Below are positions 41,467 to 51,612 of a stretch of 64,000 nucleotides of DNA, in pieces; the stretch's first letter is position 1, and every line of letters begins with the position of its first letter. Both the position numbers and the translations under genes were made by a program. Origin of the DNA: Pseudooceanicola sp. (GTDB lineage Bacteria > Pseudomonadota > Alphaproteobacteria > Rhodobacterales > Rhodobacteraceae); contig PAPR01000065.1 of NCBI GenBank assembly GCA_002709085.1, positions 1 through 64,000 of the forward strand, read 5' to 3'. The notes below the pieces were generated by a model, which had not been told where the DNA came from, made no database searches, and saw only the letters and a program-made list of their open reading frames with translations.

Positions 41467-42204
41467 ATGTTTGATCTGACGGGTAAGGCGGCCTTGGTCA
41501 CCGGGGCCTCTGGCGGAATAGGCGGCGCGATTGCCAAGGCGCTGCATGGCGCGGGCGCGACGGTCGGCCTGTCTGGCACGCGCCTCGAACCGCTTGAGGC
41601 TTTGGCGGCGGAGCTGGGAGAGCGCGCCCATGTGCTGCCCTGCAACCTCGGCGACAGCGAGGCGGTGGAGGCCCTGCCCAAGCAGGCCGTCGCAGCCATG
41701 GGCAGCCTCGACATCCTGATCAACAACGCCGGGATCACCAAGGATCAGATCTTCATGCGGATGTCGGACGAGGATTGGGCCAACGTGCTCGACGTGAACC
41801 TGACCTCGACCATGCGGCTTTGCCGGGGTGTCATGCGCCCGATGATGAAGGCGAGATGGGGTCGGATCATCAACATCTCTTCCATCGTCGGGGCGACCGG
41901 CAACCCCGGTCAGGCGAATTACGCGGCCTCCAAGGCTGGTGTCGTCGGCATGACAAAATCCATCGCCTATGAGGTGGCGAGCCGTGGCATCACCGCCAAT
42001 TGCGTCGCGCCGGGGTTCATCGCCACCGCGATGACCGACAAGCTGACGGATGAGCAGAAAGACAAGATCAACACGCAGATCCCCGCCGCCCGCATGGGGA
42101 CAGGGGATGAGATCGCGGCAGCCGTGCTCTACCTCGCCTCGCCGGAGGCCGGCTATGTGACGGGCGCGACGCTGCATGTAAACGGCGGCATGGCGATGCT
42201 CTAA
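41467..42204 (+). CDS. fabG: 3-oxoacyl-ACP reductase
   Basis: ALVTGASGGIGGAIAK; NNAGITKD; YAASKAGVVGMTKSIAYEVASRGITANCVAPGFI. Confidence 0.96.
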   Translation: MFDLTGKAALVTGASGGIGGAIAKALHGAGATVGLSGTRLEPLEALAAELGERAHVLPCNLGDSEAVEALPKQAVAAMGSLDILINNAGITKDQIFMRMSDEDWANVLDVNLTSTMRLCRGVMRPMMKARWGRIINISSIVGATGNPGQANYAASKAGVVGMTKSIAYEVASRGITANCVAPGFIATAMTDKLTDEQKDKINTQIPAARMGTGDEIAAAVLYLASPEAGYVTGATLHVNGGMAML

Positions 42205-42563
42205 TGCGCGCCGGTAGTCTGTGCGGTTGCCGGGCGAGGTGTCGTTTATCGCCGCCCGTCCTCGGAGGATCGCGCTGATGATCGCAACAAGACGCATGGG
42301 GCAGGCGGCTTTGTGTATAAGTGCCCCTCAGCCGCCGAAGGTGAGAATTGACATCGTCTTGCAAGGCGTCCTGGGGGCTTTCTGAACGATAGAGTTCAGA
42401 TTAACATTTTCGCAATGTTGCAAGGTCAGAGAAAACGTCCCCGACGGCTGTCGCAGCCGGTTTTGTCCGCGCGTGCCACGAGAGGTGCAAAGGATGCGCT
42501 TGCTGCCCTTGGCAGGGTCGGGGTGACAGGTTAAGACAGGCCGACAAAGATCGGGAGTTAGCC

Positions 42564-43250
42564 TTGAGCCAGTCGGATTCATTCATCGAAGAAGTGAGCG
42601 ACGAAGTCCGCCGCGACAAGTTGTTCGCGACCTTCCGCCGGTATGGCTGGATCGCCGCGATCCTCGTGGTGCTGATCGTCGGCGGGGCGGCCTGGTATGA
42701 ATACCGCCGCGCCCAGGACACCGCCACAGCCGAAGCCTACGGGGATGCGTTGCTGACGGCGCTGGAGCAGGGCGAACCGGCCGAGCGCGCTACGGCGCTG
42801 GATGCGATCGCAGTGGATAGCGCTGACGCAGGCGCGCTGCGCGACCTCATGCGCGCTGGCGAATTGGCCGAGGCGGACGACACCGACGCGGCGGCTGATG
42901 TGCTGAACGGCGTGGCAAATGAGGCGGGCGTGCCGGTGATCTACCGCTCGATCGCGAAATTCCGCGCGCTGGCCCTGCAGGCCGGCACCATGCCGCCCGA
43001 AGAGCGTCGCGCCGGATACGAGGAATTGTCGGGCGTCGGAAATCCGCTGCGCCTCATGGCGATGGAACAGATCGCCATGACCTATGTCGAGGAAGGCAAT
43101 TCCGAAGAGGCGCTGAACCGTCTGAAGGCTATTCAGGACGAGGCCGGGGTGACGCCGGACTTGCTTCGCCGGGTTTCTCAGTTGATTGTGGCGCTTGGCG
43201 GGGATCCGGATCCGGCGGCAGAAACCGACGCGGCGACATCCGAAGGGTGA
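42564..43250 (+). CDS. YfgM-like tetratricopeptide/ancillary envelope protein
   Basis: EEVSDEVRRDKLFATFRRYGWIAAILVVLIVGGAAWYEYRRAQ; located before bamB-der. Confidence 0.82.
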   Translation: MSQSDSFIEEVSDEVRRDKLFATFRRYGWIAAILVVLIVGGAAWYEYRRAQDTATAEAYGDALLTALEQGEPAERATALDAIAVDSADAGALRDLMRAGELAEADDTDAAADVLNGVANEAGVPVIYRSIAKFRALALQAGTMPPEERRAGYEELSGVGNPLRLMAMEQIAMTYVEEGNSEEALNRLKAIQDEAGVTPDLLRRVSQLIVALGGDPDPAAETDAATSEG

Positions 43251-43293
43251 TCGTGACCGGTGAACGTGACGGCGGATATGACGGGCGTATAAA

Positions 43294-44679
43294 ATGAGAC
43301 AAGTGGGGATGCGGGCGATGGCGACGAGACAGGACGCGACGAGACAGAACCCGTTGGCGTGGATGACCCGGCTGACGATGATCCTCGGGGTCGCGACCCT
43401 CGGCGCCTGCGCCGAACCGGACGAGATTTTGCCCGGCAAGCGGGAACAGGTGACGGCGATCCTGTCAGATCAGCCGGACGGCGCGGATGACACGCAAACG
43501 GTAAACCGCACAGCTCCGGTCGCCATTCCGCGTGCCACCAACAATGCAAACTGGGTACAGCGCCCCGGCACCCCGGCAACTCGGGTCGACAACGCCGCAC
43601 TCTCCGGCGCGCCGCGCCTGATCTGGGCCAGCAACATCGGCTCGGGCGATGACCGCAAGGCGCGAGTCACGGGCGATCCCGTCGTCGCGGATGGCCGGGT
43701 CTTTGCACTGGACAGCGAGGCGCGTGTCACCGCGCTCAGCACCGGTGGTGCGACCGCCTGGACCCGCGATCTGACCCCGCCGGGTGATGGCAGTGGACAG
43801 GCGACGGGCGGTGGGCTGGCCTATGGCGGAGGCAAGCTGTTCGTCTCGACTGGCTACGGCATCCTCTCCGCGCTCGACCCGGTGAGCGGCGCGATCCTGT
43901 GGGAACAGGACCTCGACGCCTCGGGAACAGGCACGCCGACGGTGGCGGGCGATATCGTTTATGTCGTTTCGGGCGATGCGACGGCCTGGGCGATCAACAC
44001 CGCCAACGGGCGCGTGTTGTGGCAGGTGACGGCGACGCCGGATCGCAATTCGCTTTTGGGCGGACCGGCCCCGGCGGTAACAAATGACCTCGTGATCTTT
44101 GCCCATGCCTCGGGCGAGGTTCAGGCGGTGACACGCGCAGGCGGGCTGCAGACATGGGGGGCCTTGGTCTCGGGTCGGCGTCGCGGCTATGCGAAATCCG
44201 AAATCGGAGACATCTCGGGTGATCCCGTGGTCTCCGGCGGGACGGTCTATACGGGCGTGCAATCCGGCTCCATGGTCGCGCTGAATGCCGAGTCCGGCGA
44301 ACGACTCTGGACGGCCAAAGAGGGGCCGATGTCCCCCGTCTGGGCGGTCGGCGATGCGGTGTTCCTGGTGTCGGATTTGAATGAGCTGGTGCGCATCGAT
44401 GCCGCGACCGGTGAGCGGGTCTGGGGTGAAAAGCTGCCACTCTTCACCACCGAACGTCCCCGCCGCCAGCGCGAGGTCTATGCCCATTACGGACCGATCA
44501 TGGCCGGTGGCCGGTTGATCGTCGCTTCGGGCGACGGCGCGCTTCGCAGCTTTGATCCGGCGAGCGGTGCCTTGTTGGGCCAGGCGGAGATCCCCGGCGG
44601 CGCCTCCTCGAACCCGGTGGTTGCGGGCGGCACGCTTTACGTTGTGTCGCGGCGCGGTCAACTGCTGGCTTTCCGTTGA
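43294..44679 (+). CDS. bamB: BamB-like PQQ repeat outer-membrane assembly lipoprotein
   Basis: Lipoprotein signal TLGACAEPDE; repeated beta-propeller GRVLWQ/GERLWT/GERVWG motifs; adjacent to der. Confidence 0.88.
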   Translation: MRQVGMRAMATRQDATRQNPLAWMTRLTMILGVATLGACAEPDEILPGKREQVTAILSDQPDGADDTQTVNRTAPVAIPRATNNANWVQRPGTPATRVDNAALSGAPRLIWASNIGSGDDRKARVTGDPVVADGRVFALDSEARVTALSTGGATAWTRDLTPPGDGSGQATGGGLAYGGGKLFVSTGYGILSALDPVSGAILWEQDLDASGTGTPTVAGDIVYVVSGDATAWAINTANGRVLWQVTATPDRNSLLGGPAPAVTNDLVIFAHASGEVQAVTRAGGLQTWGALVSGRRRGYAKSEIGDISGDPVVSGGTVYTGVQSGSMVALNAESGERLWTAKEGPMSPVWAVGDAVFLVSDLNELVRIDAATGERVWGEKLPLFTTERPRRQREVYAHYGPIMAGGRLIVASGDGALRSFDPASGALLGQAEIPGGASSNPVVAGGTLYVVSRRGQLLAFR

Positions 44680-44736
44680 CGCAGGAATAGGGTATCGGGG
44701 CGACTTTCACCCCTTTTCCAAGGGATCGAGGTCCGG

Positions 44737-46221
44737 ATGTCCTTTACTCTCGCCATTGTCGGGCGGCCCAATGTGGGCAAGTCGACGCTGTTCAATCGCC
44801 TCGTCGGGCGACGGCTTGCGCTGGTCGATAACCAGCCGGGTGTGACCCGCGATCTGCGCGAGGGCGAAGCGCGCCTCGGCCATTTGCGCTTTACCGTGAT
44901 CGACACCGCCGGGCTGGAAGAGGCGACGGATGAGAGCCTGCAAGGCCGGATGCGCAAGCTGACCGAACGCGCGGTCGATATGGCGGACGTCTGCCTTTTC
45001 GTGATCGATGCGCGCGCGGGCGTGACCTATGCGGATCAGTTCTTTGCCGAAATTCTGCGCAAACGCTCGGCCCATGTGATCCTTGCCGCCAACAAGGCGG
45101 AAGGGCGCGCTGGCGAGGCCGGCCTGATGGAAGCCTATGAGTTGGGCCTTGGCGAGCCTGTGCGCTTGTCGGCCGAGCATGGCGAAGGGATGAGCGATCT
45201 GGCCTCGGTCCTCGACCCGATCGCGGACCAGTTCGCCGCACGCGAGGAGGAAGCCGCGCGCCGGATGGAGGCCGAAGGGCTGACCCCCGACACCGACATG
45301 GACGTCGACGAAGAACCCGAGGACGACGAAAGCTGGCGTCCGAGCGAGGATCGCCCCTTGCAAGTTGCGGTGGTCGGGCGACCCAATGCGGGCAAATCCA
45401 CGCTGATCAACCGCATCCTCGGCGATGATCGTCTGTTGACGGGCCCCGAGGCGGGGATCACGCGGGATTCGATCTCACTGCGGATGGACTGGGGCGGCCT
45501 GCCGGTTCGGATCTTTGATACCGCCGGGATGCGCAAAAAGGCCAAGGTTCAGGAAAAGCTCGAAAAACTCTCGGTCTCCGACGGTTTGCGCGCGGTGAAG
45601 TTCGCTGAGGTCGTCGTGGTGCTGCTGGACGCGGCCATTCCGTTCGAACAGCAGGATCTGCGGATTGCGGACCTCGCCGAGCGTGAGGGGCGCGCGGTGG
45701 TGATCGCGGTCAACAAATGGGACATGGAAGAGGACAAGCAGGGCAAGCTGCGTGATCTGCGCGAAGCGTTCGAGCGTCTCCTGCCCCAGTTGCGCGGCGC
45801 GCCGCTGGTCACGGTGTCGGCCAAGACCGGGCGGGGTCTGGACCGGTTGCAAGCCGCCGTCGCGCAGGCGCATGAAGTCTGGAACCGCCGTATTTCTACC
45901 GCAAAGCTCAACCGCTGGCTCATCGGCATGCTGGAGATGCATCCGCCCCCCGCTCCGGGCGGGCGACGGATCCGCATGCGCTATGTCACGCAGGCCAAGA
46001 CGCGGCCCCCCGCATTCGTCGTCATGTGTTCTCACCCTGATGCAGTCCCGGCGAGCTATTCGCGCTATCTGGTGAACGGTCTGCGCAATGATTTTGACAT
46101 GCCGGGGACGCCGATCAGGATGTATCTGCGATCTCAGGCCGAGAAGAACCCCTATAAGGGGCGCAAGAAATCTACGCCCTCGCGGTTGCGAAAGCATTTG
46201 GGCAAGGGTGGGTACTCCTGA
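44737..46221 (+). CDS. der: Ribosome biogenesis GTPase Der
   Basis: Two G domains: [14 protein letters not shown] and [17 protein letters not shown]-like C-terminus. Confidence 0.98.
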   Translation: MSFTLAIVGRPNVGKSTLFNRLVGRRLALVDNQPGVTRDLREGEARLGHLRFTVIDTAGLEEATDESLQGRMRKLTERAVDMADVCLFVIDARAGVTYADQFFAEILRKRSAHVILAANKAEGRAGEAGLMEAYELGLGEPVRLSAEHGEGMSDLASVLDPIADQFAAREEEAARRMEAEGLTPDTDMDVDEEPEDDESWRPSEDRPLQVAVVGRPNAGKSTLINRILGDDRLLTGPEAGITRDSISLRMDWGGLPVRIFDTAGMRKKAKVQEKLEKLSVSDGLRAVKFAEVVVVLLDAAIPFEQQDLRIADLAEREGRAVVIAVNKWDMEEDKQGKLRDLREAFERLLPQLRGAPLVTVSAKTGRGLDRLQAAVAQAHEVWNRRISTAKLNRWLIGMLEMHPPPAPGGRRIRMRYVTQAKTRPPAFVVMCSHPDAVPASYSRYLVNGLRNDFDMPGTPIRMYLRSQAEKNPYKGRKKSTPSRLRKHLGKGGYS

Positions 46222-46251
46222 TTGCAGGGTCTGGTGTGGGTGTCTACCTGC

Positions 46252-46284
46252 GCCTCCGGCGGGAGTATTTTGGACGAGATGAAG
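46252..46284 (-). repeat. Dispersed 33-nt repeat, copy 2
   Basis: Reverse complement cttcatctcgtccaaaatactcccgccggaggc; one mismatch to copy 1; 8 nt after the stop of the minus-strand gene at 46292. Confidence 0.85.
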
Positions 46285-46291
46285 CCGGGCG

Positions 46292-46993
46292 TCAGCGACG
46301 GATTCGGCGCAGGAGCGGCCAGATCAAGAGCGCGGCGCCGATCACTGCGAGCACGATCATCACCGGGCGCAACGGGTCGAGGTTGGCGATCGTGATGCCG
46401 AAGAGCGCCCAGACGACGGCGGCCGCGTAGGCCGGTTCGGGGATTCGCCGAAGGATGAGGACGCCGAGCACGAGCGCCAGCAGCAAGAGCGCGGCGTGGA
46501 TCGGCATGACTGGTGTGCCGCCGTATCCGGTGATGAGCACCGCGGTCGCGACGCAGGAGGCCGCCGTCAGCCACCCGGCATAAAGCCCGATGGGCGCGCG
46601 CAGCCACCAGAGGTCTGCTCGCGGACTGCGGATCAGCGCCAGCGCGGCGCCGGCCCACATGATCCAGATCAGAACGGTCGACCATATGGGTGAGGCATTC
46701 GCGACCGGGATCCAGGCGGTGCCGACGATAAGTGAGACCAGGAGCGGCGGGCGCACCCTTTGCCACGCCGGATCCTCCGCGCGGTTGAACAGGCCATAGG
46801 TCGCGGAGATCACCAGCCACGCATAAATCGGCAACCAGATCGAAAACGCCCAGCCCGCCGGTTGGATCGGCGGATCGTATTGCGGCACCGGAAAGCGATC
46901 CGGCGGGAAGCCGTTGAACCCGCTGCTTAACACGGGAGAGAGGGCAAAGGCGATGGCGGCGAGCAGGGTCGCGAGGGGGATCAGGCGGGTCAT
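46292..46993 (-). CDS. TspO/MBR-like tryptophan-rich membrane protein
   Basis: Polytopic membrane protein; PPIQPAGWAFSIWLPIYAWLVISATYGLFNR. Confidence 0.6.
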   Translation of the reverse strand: MTRLIPLATLLAAIAFALSPVLSSGFNGFPPDRFPVPQYDPPIQPAGWAFSIWLPIYAWLVISATYGLFNRAEDPAWQRVRPPLLVSLIVGTAWIPVANASPIWSTVLIWIMWAGAALALIRSPRADLWWLRAPIGLYAGWLTAASCVATAVLITGYGGTPVMPIHAALLLLALVLGVLILRRIPEPAYAAAVVWALFGITIANLDPLRPVMIVLAVIGAALLIWPLLRRIRR

Positions 46994-47082
46994 GCGAGGT
47001 CTACGCGTGACCGCCCGGATCGGTTCACTTTTTTCACCTTGGGTGCTGCGCCGGGGGGGGCGTGTCACCCGGGCGCGCCCCG

Positions 47083-48372
47083 TCAGACCAATGTACCGTC
47101 GGCCGCGAGCGTCGTCTTGCCGCCGAGCCATGGGTGCAGCGCCTCGGGCAGAGTGACAGAGCCATCCGCCTGCTGCCCGTTCTCCAGCACCGCGATCAGG
47201 CAGCGCCCGACGGCGAGGCCGGAGCCGTTCAGCGTGTGCACGAATTCGGGCTTGCCGTCCTTGGGGCGGTAGCGCGCGTTCATTCGGCGGGCCTGGTAGT
47301 CGCCGCAGACTGAGACCGAAGAGATCTCGCGGTAGGCGTTCTGACCCGGCAGCCAGACCTCGATATCATGGGTGCGGCGCGCGCCTGCGCCCATGTCGCC
47401 GGTGCAAAGGACAACGGTGCGGAAAGCGAGGCCGAGTTTCCTTAGGATCCCTTCGGCACAATCGGTCATCCGGTCGAGTTCCGCCCGGCTGTGATCGGGG
47501 TGAGTGATCGAAACCATCTCGACCTTTTCGAACTGGTGCTGGCGCAGCATCCCGGCGGTGTCGCGCCCCGCCGATCCGGCCTCGGAACGGAAGCATTGGG
47601 TGTGGGCGACGTAGCGGCGCGGCAGGTAGGATTCCTCAATCGTGGTGTCGTTGACGATGTTGGTCAGGGTGACTTCGGCGGTCGGGATCAGCCACCAGCC
47701 TTCGCGGGTCTTGTAGCTGTCTTCGCCGAATTTCGGCAATTGACCGGTGCCGAGCATCATCTCCTCGCGCACCAGAACCGGGGTCCAGGTCTCGGTCAGC
47801 CCGTTCTCGCTGATGTGCGTGTCGAGCATGAATTGCGCGAGCGCCCGGTGGATGCGCGCGACGCCGGAGGAAAGAACGACAAAGCGCGCGCCTGACAGTT
47901 TCGCGGCCGTCTCGAAATCCATGCCGGGTTTGACCGAGGGCAGGTCGTAGTGTTCGAGCGGCGTGAAGTCGAACTCGGACGGCGTGCCATGGGTGCGCAG
48001 CTCGACGTTGTCGGATTCGTCCGTCCCCTCGGGGGTGTCCTCATAGGGCAGGTTCGGGATCCGCAGAAGCAGGTCGGTCAATTCGCTGTCCAGCGCCTTG
48101 GCCTCGGTCTGCATACGGGCGATTTCGTCTTTCTTGGCGGCGACGAGGGCGCGCAGGCGTTCGAATTCAGCCTCGTCCCCGCTGGCCTTGGCGCGGCCGA
48201 TCAGCTTGGAACTGGCGTTCTGCTCGGCCTGAGCGGTTTCGGCGGCATGAATGCAGGCGCGGCGCTTTTCGTCCAGTGCAAGGATCTCGGCGGAGACAGG
48301 CGAGACCCCGCGACGCGCCAGAGCGGCGTCAAAAGCGGCGGGATTTTCACGGATGGCGCGGATGTCGTGCAT
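47083..48372 (-). CDS. serS: Seryl-tRNA synthetase
   Basis: [67 protein letters not shown]. Confidence 0.98.
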   Translation of the reverse strand: MHDIRAIRENPAAFDAALARRGVSPVSAEILALDEKRRACIHAAETAQAEQNASSKLIGRAKASGDEAEFERLRALVAAKKDEIARMQTEAKALDSELTDLLLRIPNLPYEDTPEGTDESDNVELRTHGTPSEFDFTPLEHYDLPSVKPGMDFETAAKLSGARFVVLSSGVARIHRALAQFMLDTHISENGLTETWTPVLVREEMMLGTGQLPKFGEDSYKTREGWWLIPTAEVTLTNIVNDTTIEESYLPRRYVAHTQCFRSEAGSAGRDTAGMLRQHQFEKVEMVSITHPDHSRAELDRMTDCAEGILRKLGLAFRTVVLCTGDMGAGARRTHDIEVWLPGQNAYREISSVSVCGDYQARRMNARYRPKDGKPEFVHTLNGSGLAVGRCLIAVLENGQQADGSVTLPEALHPWLGGKTTLAADGTLV

Positions 48373-48446
48373 GTCTGAGTTCCGGAATCATTTGCGTACC
48401 CCGCCGCTTATGGCGGATTTTTCAGGGCAGCAAAACCGGTTCAGCC

Positions 48447-49256
48447 TCAGGGCAGGCGCCAGCCGTCGGGACCATGACAGAACCGCGTGATGTCCATTGG
48501 ACCAAAGCTGTCGTTCTCATCCGCGATCCAGCGGGTCACGGTCAGCTCCCCTTGTTCGGCGGCACCGTCAAAGTCGATGACGGCAAAGTCGTTCGGCTCT
48601 CCTCTCTGGCGCGTCGAAAGGCCGGTGCCACAATGAACCTGGAGGATCGCAGGCGCCTCGGGGTCGGGCGGGGAGACGACGTTCCAGCGGTGCAGATGCC
48701 CTGAAAGAACGACATCCGCGCCCGCCTCGACCAGTGTCCTCAGGCCCCACTCCGCGTTGATCATCGGGGATTTCGTGCTGTCCGAGGGCAGCTCAAACGG
48801 ATGATGCGCGACGATGACATTCAGTCGATCCGGGGGGCTGGCGGCGCAGAGGCGCGCGGCGCGACGGATGCCCCGGCGCGAGGCCCATCCGGTCTGCCAT
48901 CGCCAGGGGGACATGGTGTTGATCCCGATGACGGCCATCTCACCGGCCTGTCGGCTCGGGGCGAGGTCAGTCGCTATGTGCTTGCGATAATTGGAAAACG
49001 GGGTGAAAAAGCGTCGGAACGGGCGATGCACGGGCAGGTCGTGATTACCCGGCACGCAGAGTACGGGCGCGGTGAGGTGATCGATGAAGGCACGCGCCGC
49101 CCGAAACTGGCTCGCGCGCGCACGCTGCGTCAGATCGCCGGAGATTGCGACGATATCGGCGTTCAGCTCGTTCACCGCGCCGATCAGTGGGCGCATCAGC
49201 TCGGGTCGATCCCGCCCGAAGTGTAAATCGGAAAGGTGGACCAGTCGTGTCCTCAT
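48447..49256 (-). CDS. Metallophosphoesterase
   Basis: LVHLSDLHFGRD; VAISGDLTQR; VPGNHDLP; VLSGHLHRW. Confidence 0.93.
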   Translation of the reverse strand: MRTRLVHLSDLHFGRDRPELMRPLIGAVNELNADIVAISGDLTQRARASQFRAARAFIDHLTAPVLCVPGNHDLPVHRPFRRFFTPFSNYRKHIATDLAPSRQAGEMAVIGINTMSPWRWQTGWASRRGIRRAARLCAASPPDRLNVIVAHHPFELPSDSTKSPMINAEWGLRTLVEAGADVVLSGHLHRWNVVSPPDPEAPAILQVHCGTGLSTRQRGEPNDFAVIDFDGAAEQGELTVTRWIADENDSFGPMDITRFCHGPDGWRLP

Positions 49257-50290
49257 GCAGATCCTTCAGGTGCGGGTTGGGGGTCTGAGGCGGGCGGCGC
49301 GACAACCTGCAAGACATCCGGATGCAGGCGGAAACGGAAGGGGCTGGTCATTGTCTCTTTCTCACCGTCACGCGCCATGAGACGGTGTTTCTGACGGGTG
49401 GTTATGGTGACATCGCGACCGTAGATCATCTCCATATCACGGCCAAGACGGGCGGTGCGCCCGGCGAGGCGGATGGCGCGCAGAATGAGGCCGAACCGCC
49501 CGGCATCTGGTGCCACGAATAGCGCGAATTGATCCTTTCGCACCTCATCTGCGCCGGGCAGGTCGAATTCGTCGATCTGGTAGGCGGACTTTGCCACGAA
49601 GGCCAGGGACGAGGTCTTGCGGATGCGGGACCCGTCCACCTCTATGCCCATCGAAAGCGGTGTGCCGAGGGTGGAAAGGGCGCGGATCACCGACCAATAG
49701 GCCGCCATACGGGACCGGCCCCACCGTTTGTAAATCCCTTCGCGCTGATCGAGAATCGCGGGATAGGCCCCGAGCGAGGCGTTGTTGAGAAAGACGCGCC
49801 CGTTGACCTCGCCAATGGAAAAGGCGCGAGGCGGTGAAGTCAGTAGCACCCTGGCAGCGGCGGCCGGATCATCGAGGGGAATGTTGAGAGAACGGGCGAC
49901 GTAGTTGAACGTGCCCAAGGGAATGATTCCCAAATGGGGCAGAGGCTTTGCGCCTTTGCGCGCGTCGAAAATAGCCGAGGCAACCGCCCCGATGGTGCCA
50001 TCCCCGCCAGCCGCCGCGACAACGTCGAAACCGTCATCAACCGCCTGGCGGGCAAGCTTGTCGAGCGCCATACCCTTTTCGACTGCGCGTACCTCACAGG
50101 AGGGGAGTCCGGTGGAGGATGCGTCGCCGCAGAGAGTATCTTCGATCTGCTGGAACAGGCTGGGATCGCGTCGCCCCGAGCCGGGGTTGGCGATAACACA
50201 GACGCGACGGGACGAGGTCTGCGAATCAGTCTGGACGTCAGCGGTACGCTCGGCCGGTTCAGCGGGCCCCTGGGGTGAGGAGAGTTGCAT
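49253..50290 (-). CDS. Diacylglycerol/lipid kinase family protein
   Basis: VIANPGSGRRDPS; VVAAAGGDGTIGAVASAIF; IIPLGTFNYVAR. Confidence 0.9.
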   Translation of the reverse strand: MQLSSPQGPAEPAERTADVQTDSQTSSRRVCVIANPGSGRRDPSLFQQIEDTLCGDASSTGLPSCEVRAVEKGMALDKLARQAVDDGFDVVAAAGGDGTIGAVASAIFDARKGAKPLPHLGIIPLGTFNYVARSLNIPLDDPAAAARVLLTSPPRAFSIGEVNGRVFLNNASLGAYPAILDQREGIYKRWGRSRMAAYWSVIRALSTLGTPLSMGIEVDGSRIRKTSSLAFVAKSAYQIDEFDLPGADEVRKDQFALFVAPDAGRFGLILRAIRLAGRTARLGRDMEMIYGRDVTITTRQKHRLMARDGEKETMTSPFRFRLHPDVLQVVAPPASDPQPAPEGSA

Positions 50291-50383
50291 TCCGTTTGGC
50301 CGACCTTCGTATTCTTCTGTGGGGGTAACGTCGCGAACCCGACACAGGTTCCATGAAACTTACGCGTCGGAAAATGCGCAAGA

Positions 50384-50408
50384 AAAAGGGGCCGCAAAGG
50401 CGGCCCCT
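50384..50408 (-). terminator. Intrinsic terminator of the PRC-barrel gene
   Basis: Minus strand GGGGCCGCCTTTGCGGCCCCTTTTT. Confidence 0.75.
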
Positions 50409-50427
50409 GATCCGTCAATAACCGAAG

Positions 50428-51438
50428 TTATTTCTTTTCGAACTCAGGCATGGCTTCCAGATCGGCCTCTGCCATCGCGGTGTAGATGCGAACATCGTCA
50501 CCACCGTCCTGACGCAGGATCTGAAGGTCGGTCAGCTTCATAGCGACCGGCTTTTCACCAATCCCGAGGAAACCGCCGATGTCGACGATCGCGTCGGTGA
50601 TCTTGCCGTCTTCCGAAACGATGAGCTCGGAGATTTCACCGACCCATTCGTCGTTGGCATCGTAGACACGGGCACCGTCAAGGTTCTCTGCGGTCAGATA
50701 GGTTTCTTCGACCGGAGTGCCGGCAAAGTTGCTGGGTGCTGCATCGGCGCTGTCAGTCTGAACGGTCGGGTTGGCGTTGGTGTCGACCTCAGCAGTGTCG
50801 GTGTCCGTCAGCTCGCCTTCTTCGGCAGCCATATCGGTCTCTTCAGTGCGTTCGACATCTGCGTTACCGGTCACGCCCTCACGGTTGGCGGTGGCGTTGG
50901 CGGTCGCCTGAACACCGTTCATGGCGTCTTTGGCCTCGGATTCGACTTCCTGCCCGGCGTTTTCGGCTGTGCGCTCAACGTCAGCAGCAGCACGCTCAGC
51001 GGTGCGCTCCATCTTGAATTCGGGCGCTTCTTCCAGCGTGGCCGGGTCAGCGTTCAGCACCAGGTAGAAATCCTCGGGCTGCTCGGTCGCGTTGTCGGAC
51101 ACGAACTGGATCTGGTCGAGGTTTACAGCAACCTGACGCTCGCCCATTCCAAGGAAGCCGCCAATGTCGACCAGCACGTTCTGGACCTGGCCGTCACGGG
51201 ACATGATGACGTCGTTGATTTCACCGATGTCTTCCCAGTTGTCGCCGACGCCTTCGACTTCGGTCACCTCGCCGCTTTCAGCAGCAGCATAGACGCGCAT
51301 GCCGATGAAATCGGAGGCATGAACTTGGCCTTCTTTCATTTCAGTCGCGAAGGGGGATTCGGACATATGGGCTTCGGCGGTTGCAGAGCCGGCTGCGCCA
51401 GCGGCGATCAATGCGGTTGTGAGCAAAAGATGTTTCAT
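50428..51438 (-). CDS. Secreted protein with two PRC-barrel-like domains
   Basis: Signal peptide; duplicated VLVDIGGFLGMGERQVAVNLDQIQ and AIVDIGGFLGIGEKPVAMKLTDLQI. Confidence 0.88.
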   Translation of the reverse strand: MKHLLLTTALIAAGAAGSATAEAHMSESPFATEMKEGQVHASDFIGMRVYAAAESGEVTEVEGVGDNWEDIGEINDVIMSRDGQVQNVLVDIGGFLGMGERQVAVNLDQIQFVSDNATEQPEDFYLVLNADPATLEEAPEFKMERTAERAAADVERTAENAGQEVESEAKDAMNGVQATANATANREGVTGNADVERTEETDMAAEEGELTDTDTAEVDTNANPTVQTDSADAAPSNFAGTPVEETYLTAENLDGARVYDANDEWVGEISELIVSEDGKITDAIVDIGGFLGIGEKPVAMKLTDLQILRQDGGDDVRIYTAMAEADLEAMPEFEKK

Positions 51439-51612
51439 GGTCTCTCTCTCTTTTGTTAGTCATGGTGGTGCGGCTGGGCCGCTTCATGGTGGCACAACAC
51501 GAAACCGTGCGGCGAAGTTCCCGATGGGAGTAAAACAAATTAAATTAGCGTAAGGCCGTCTAAACCCTTGTCACGGGGGCCGGCCGACCTAGCGATGAGG
51601 TAGCATGCCACC

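Noticed and set aside
42205-42563. Possible SRP RNA, RNase P RNA or riboswitch in the fabG-yfgM gap
   Set aside because: No conserved core sequence of these RNAs could be recognised by eye.
43465-44661. 398-aa minus-strand ORF
   Set aside because: Antisense shadow of the bamB-like gene; Arg/His/Gln-rich composition typical of such shadows.
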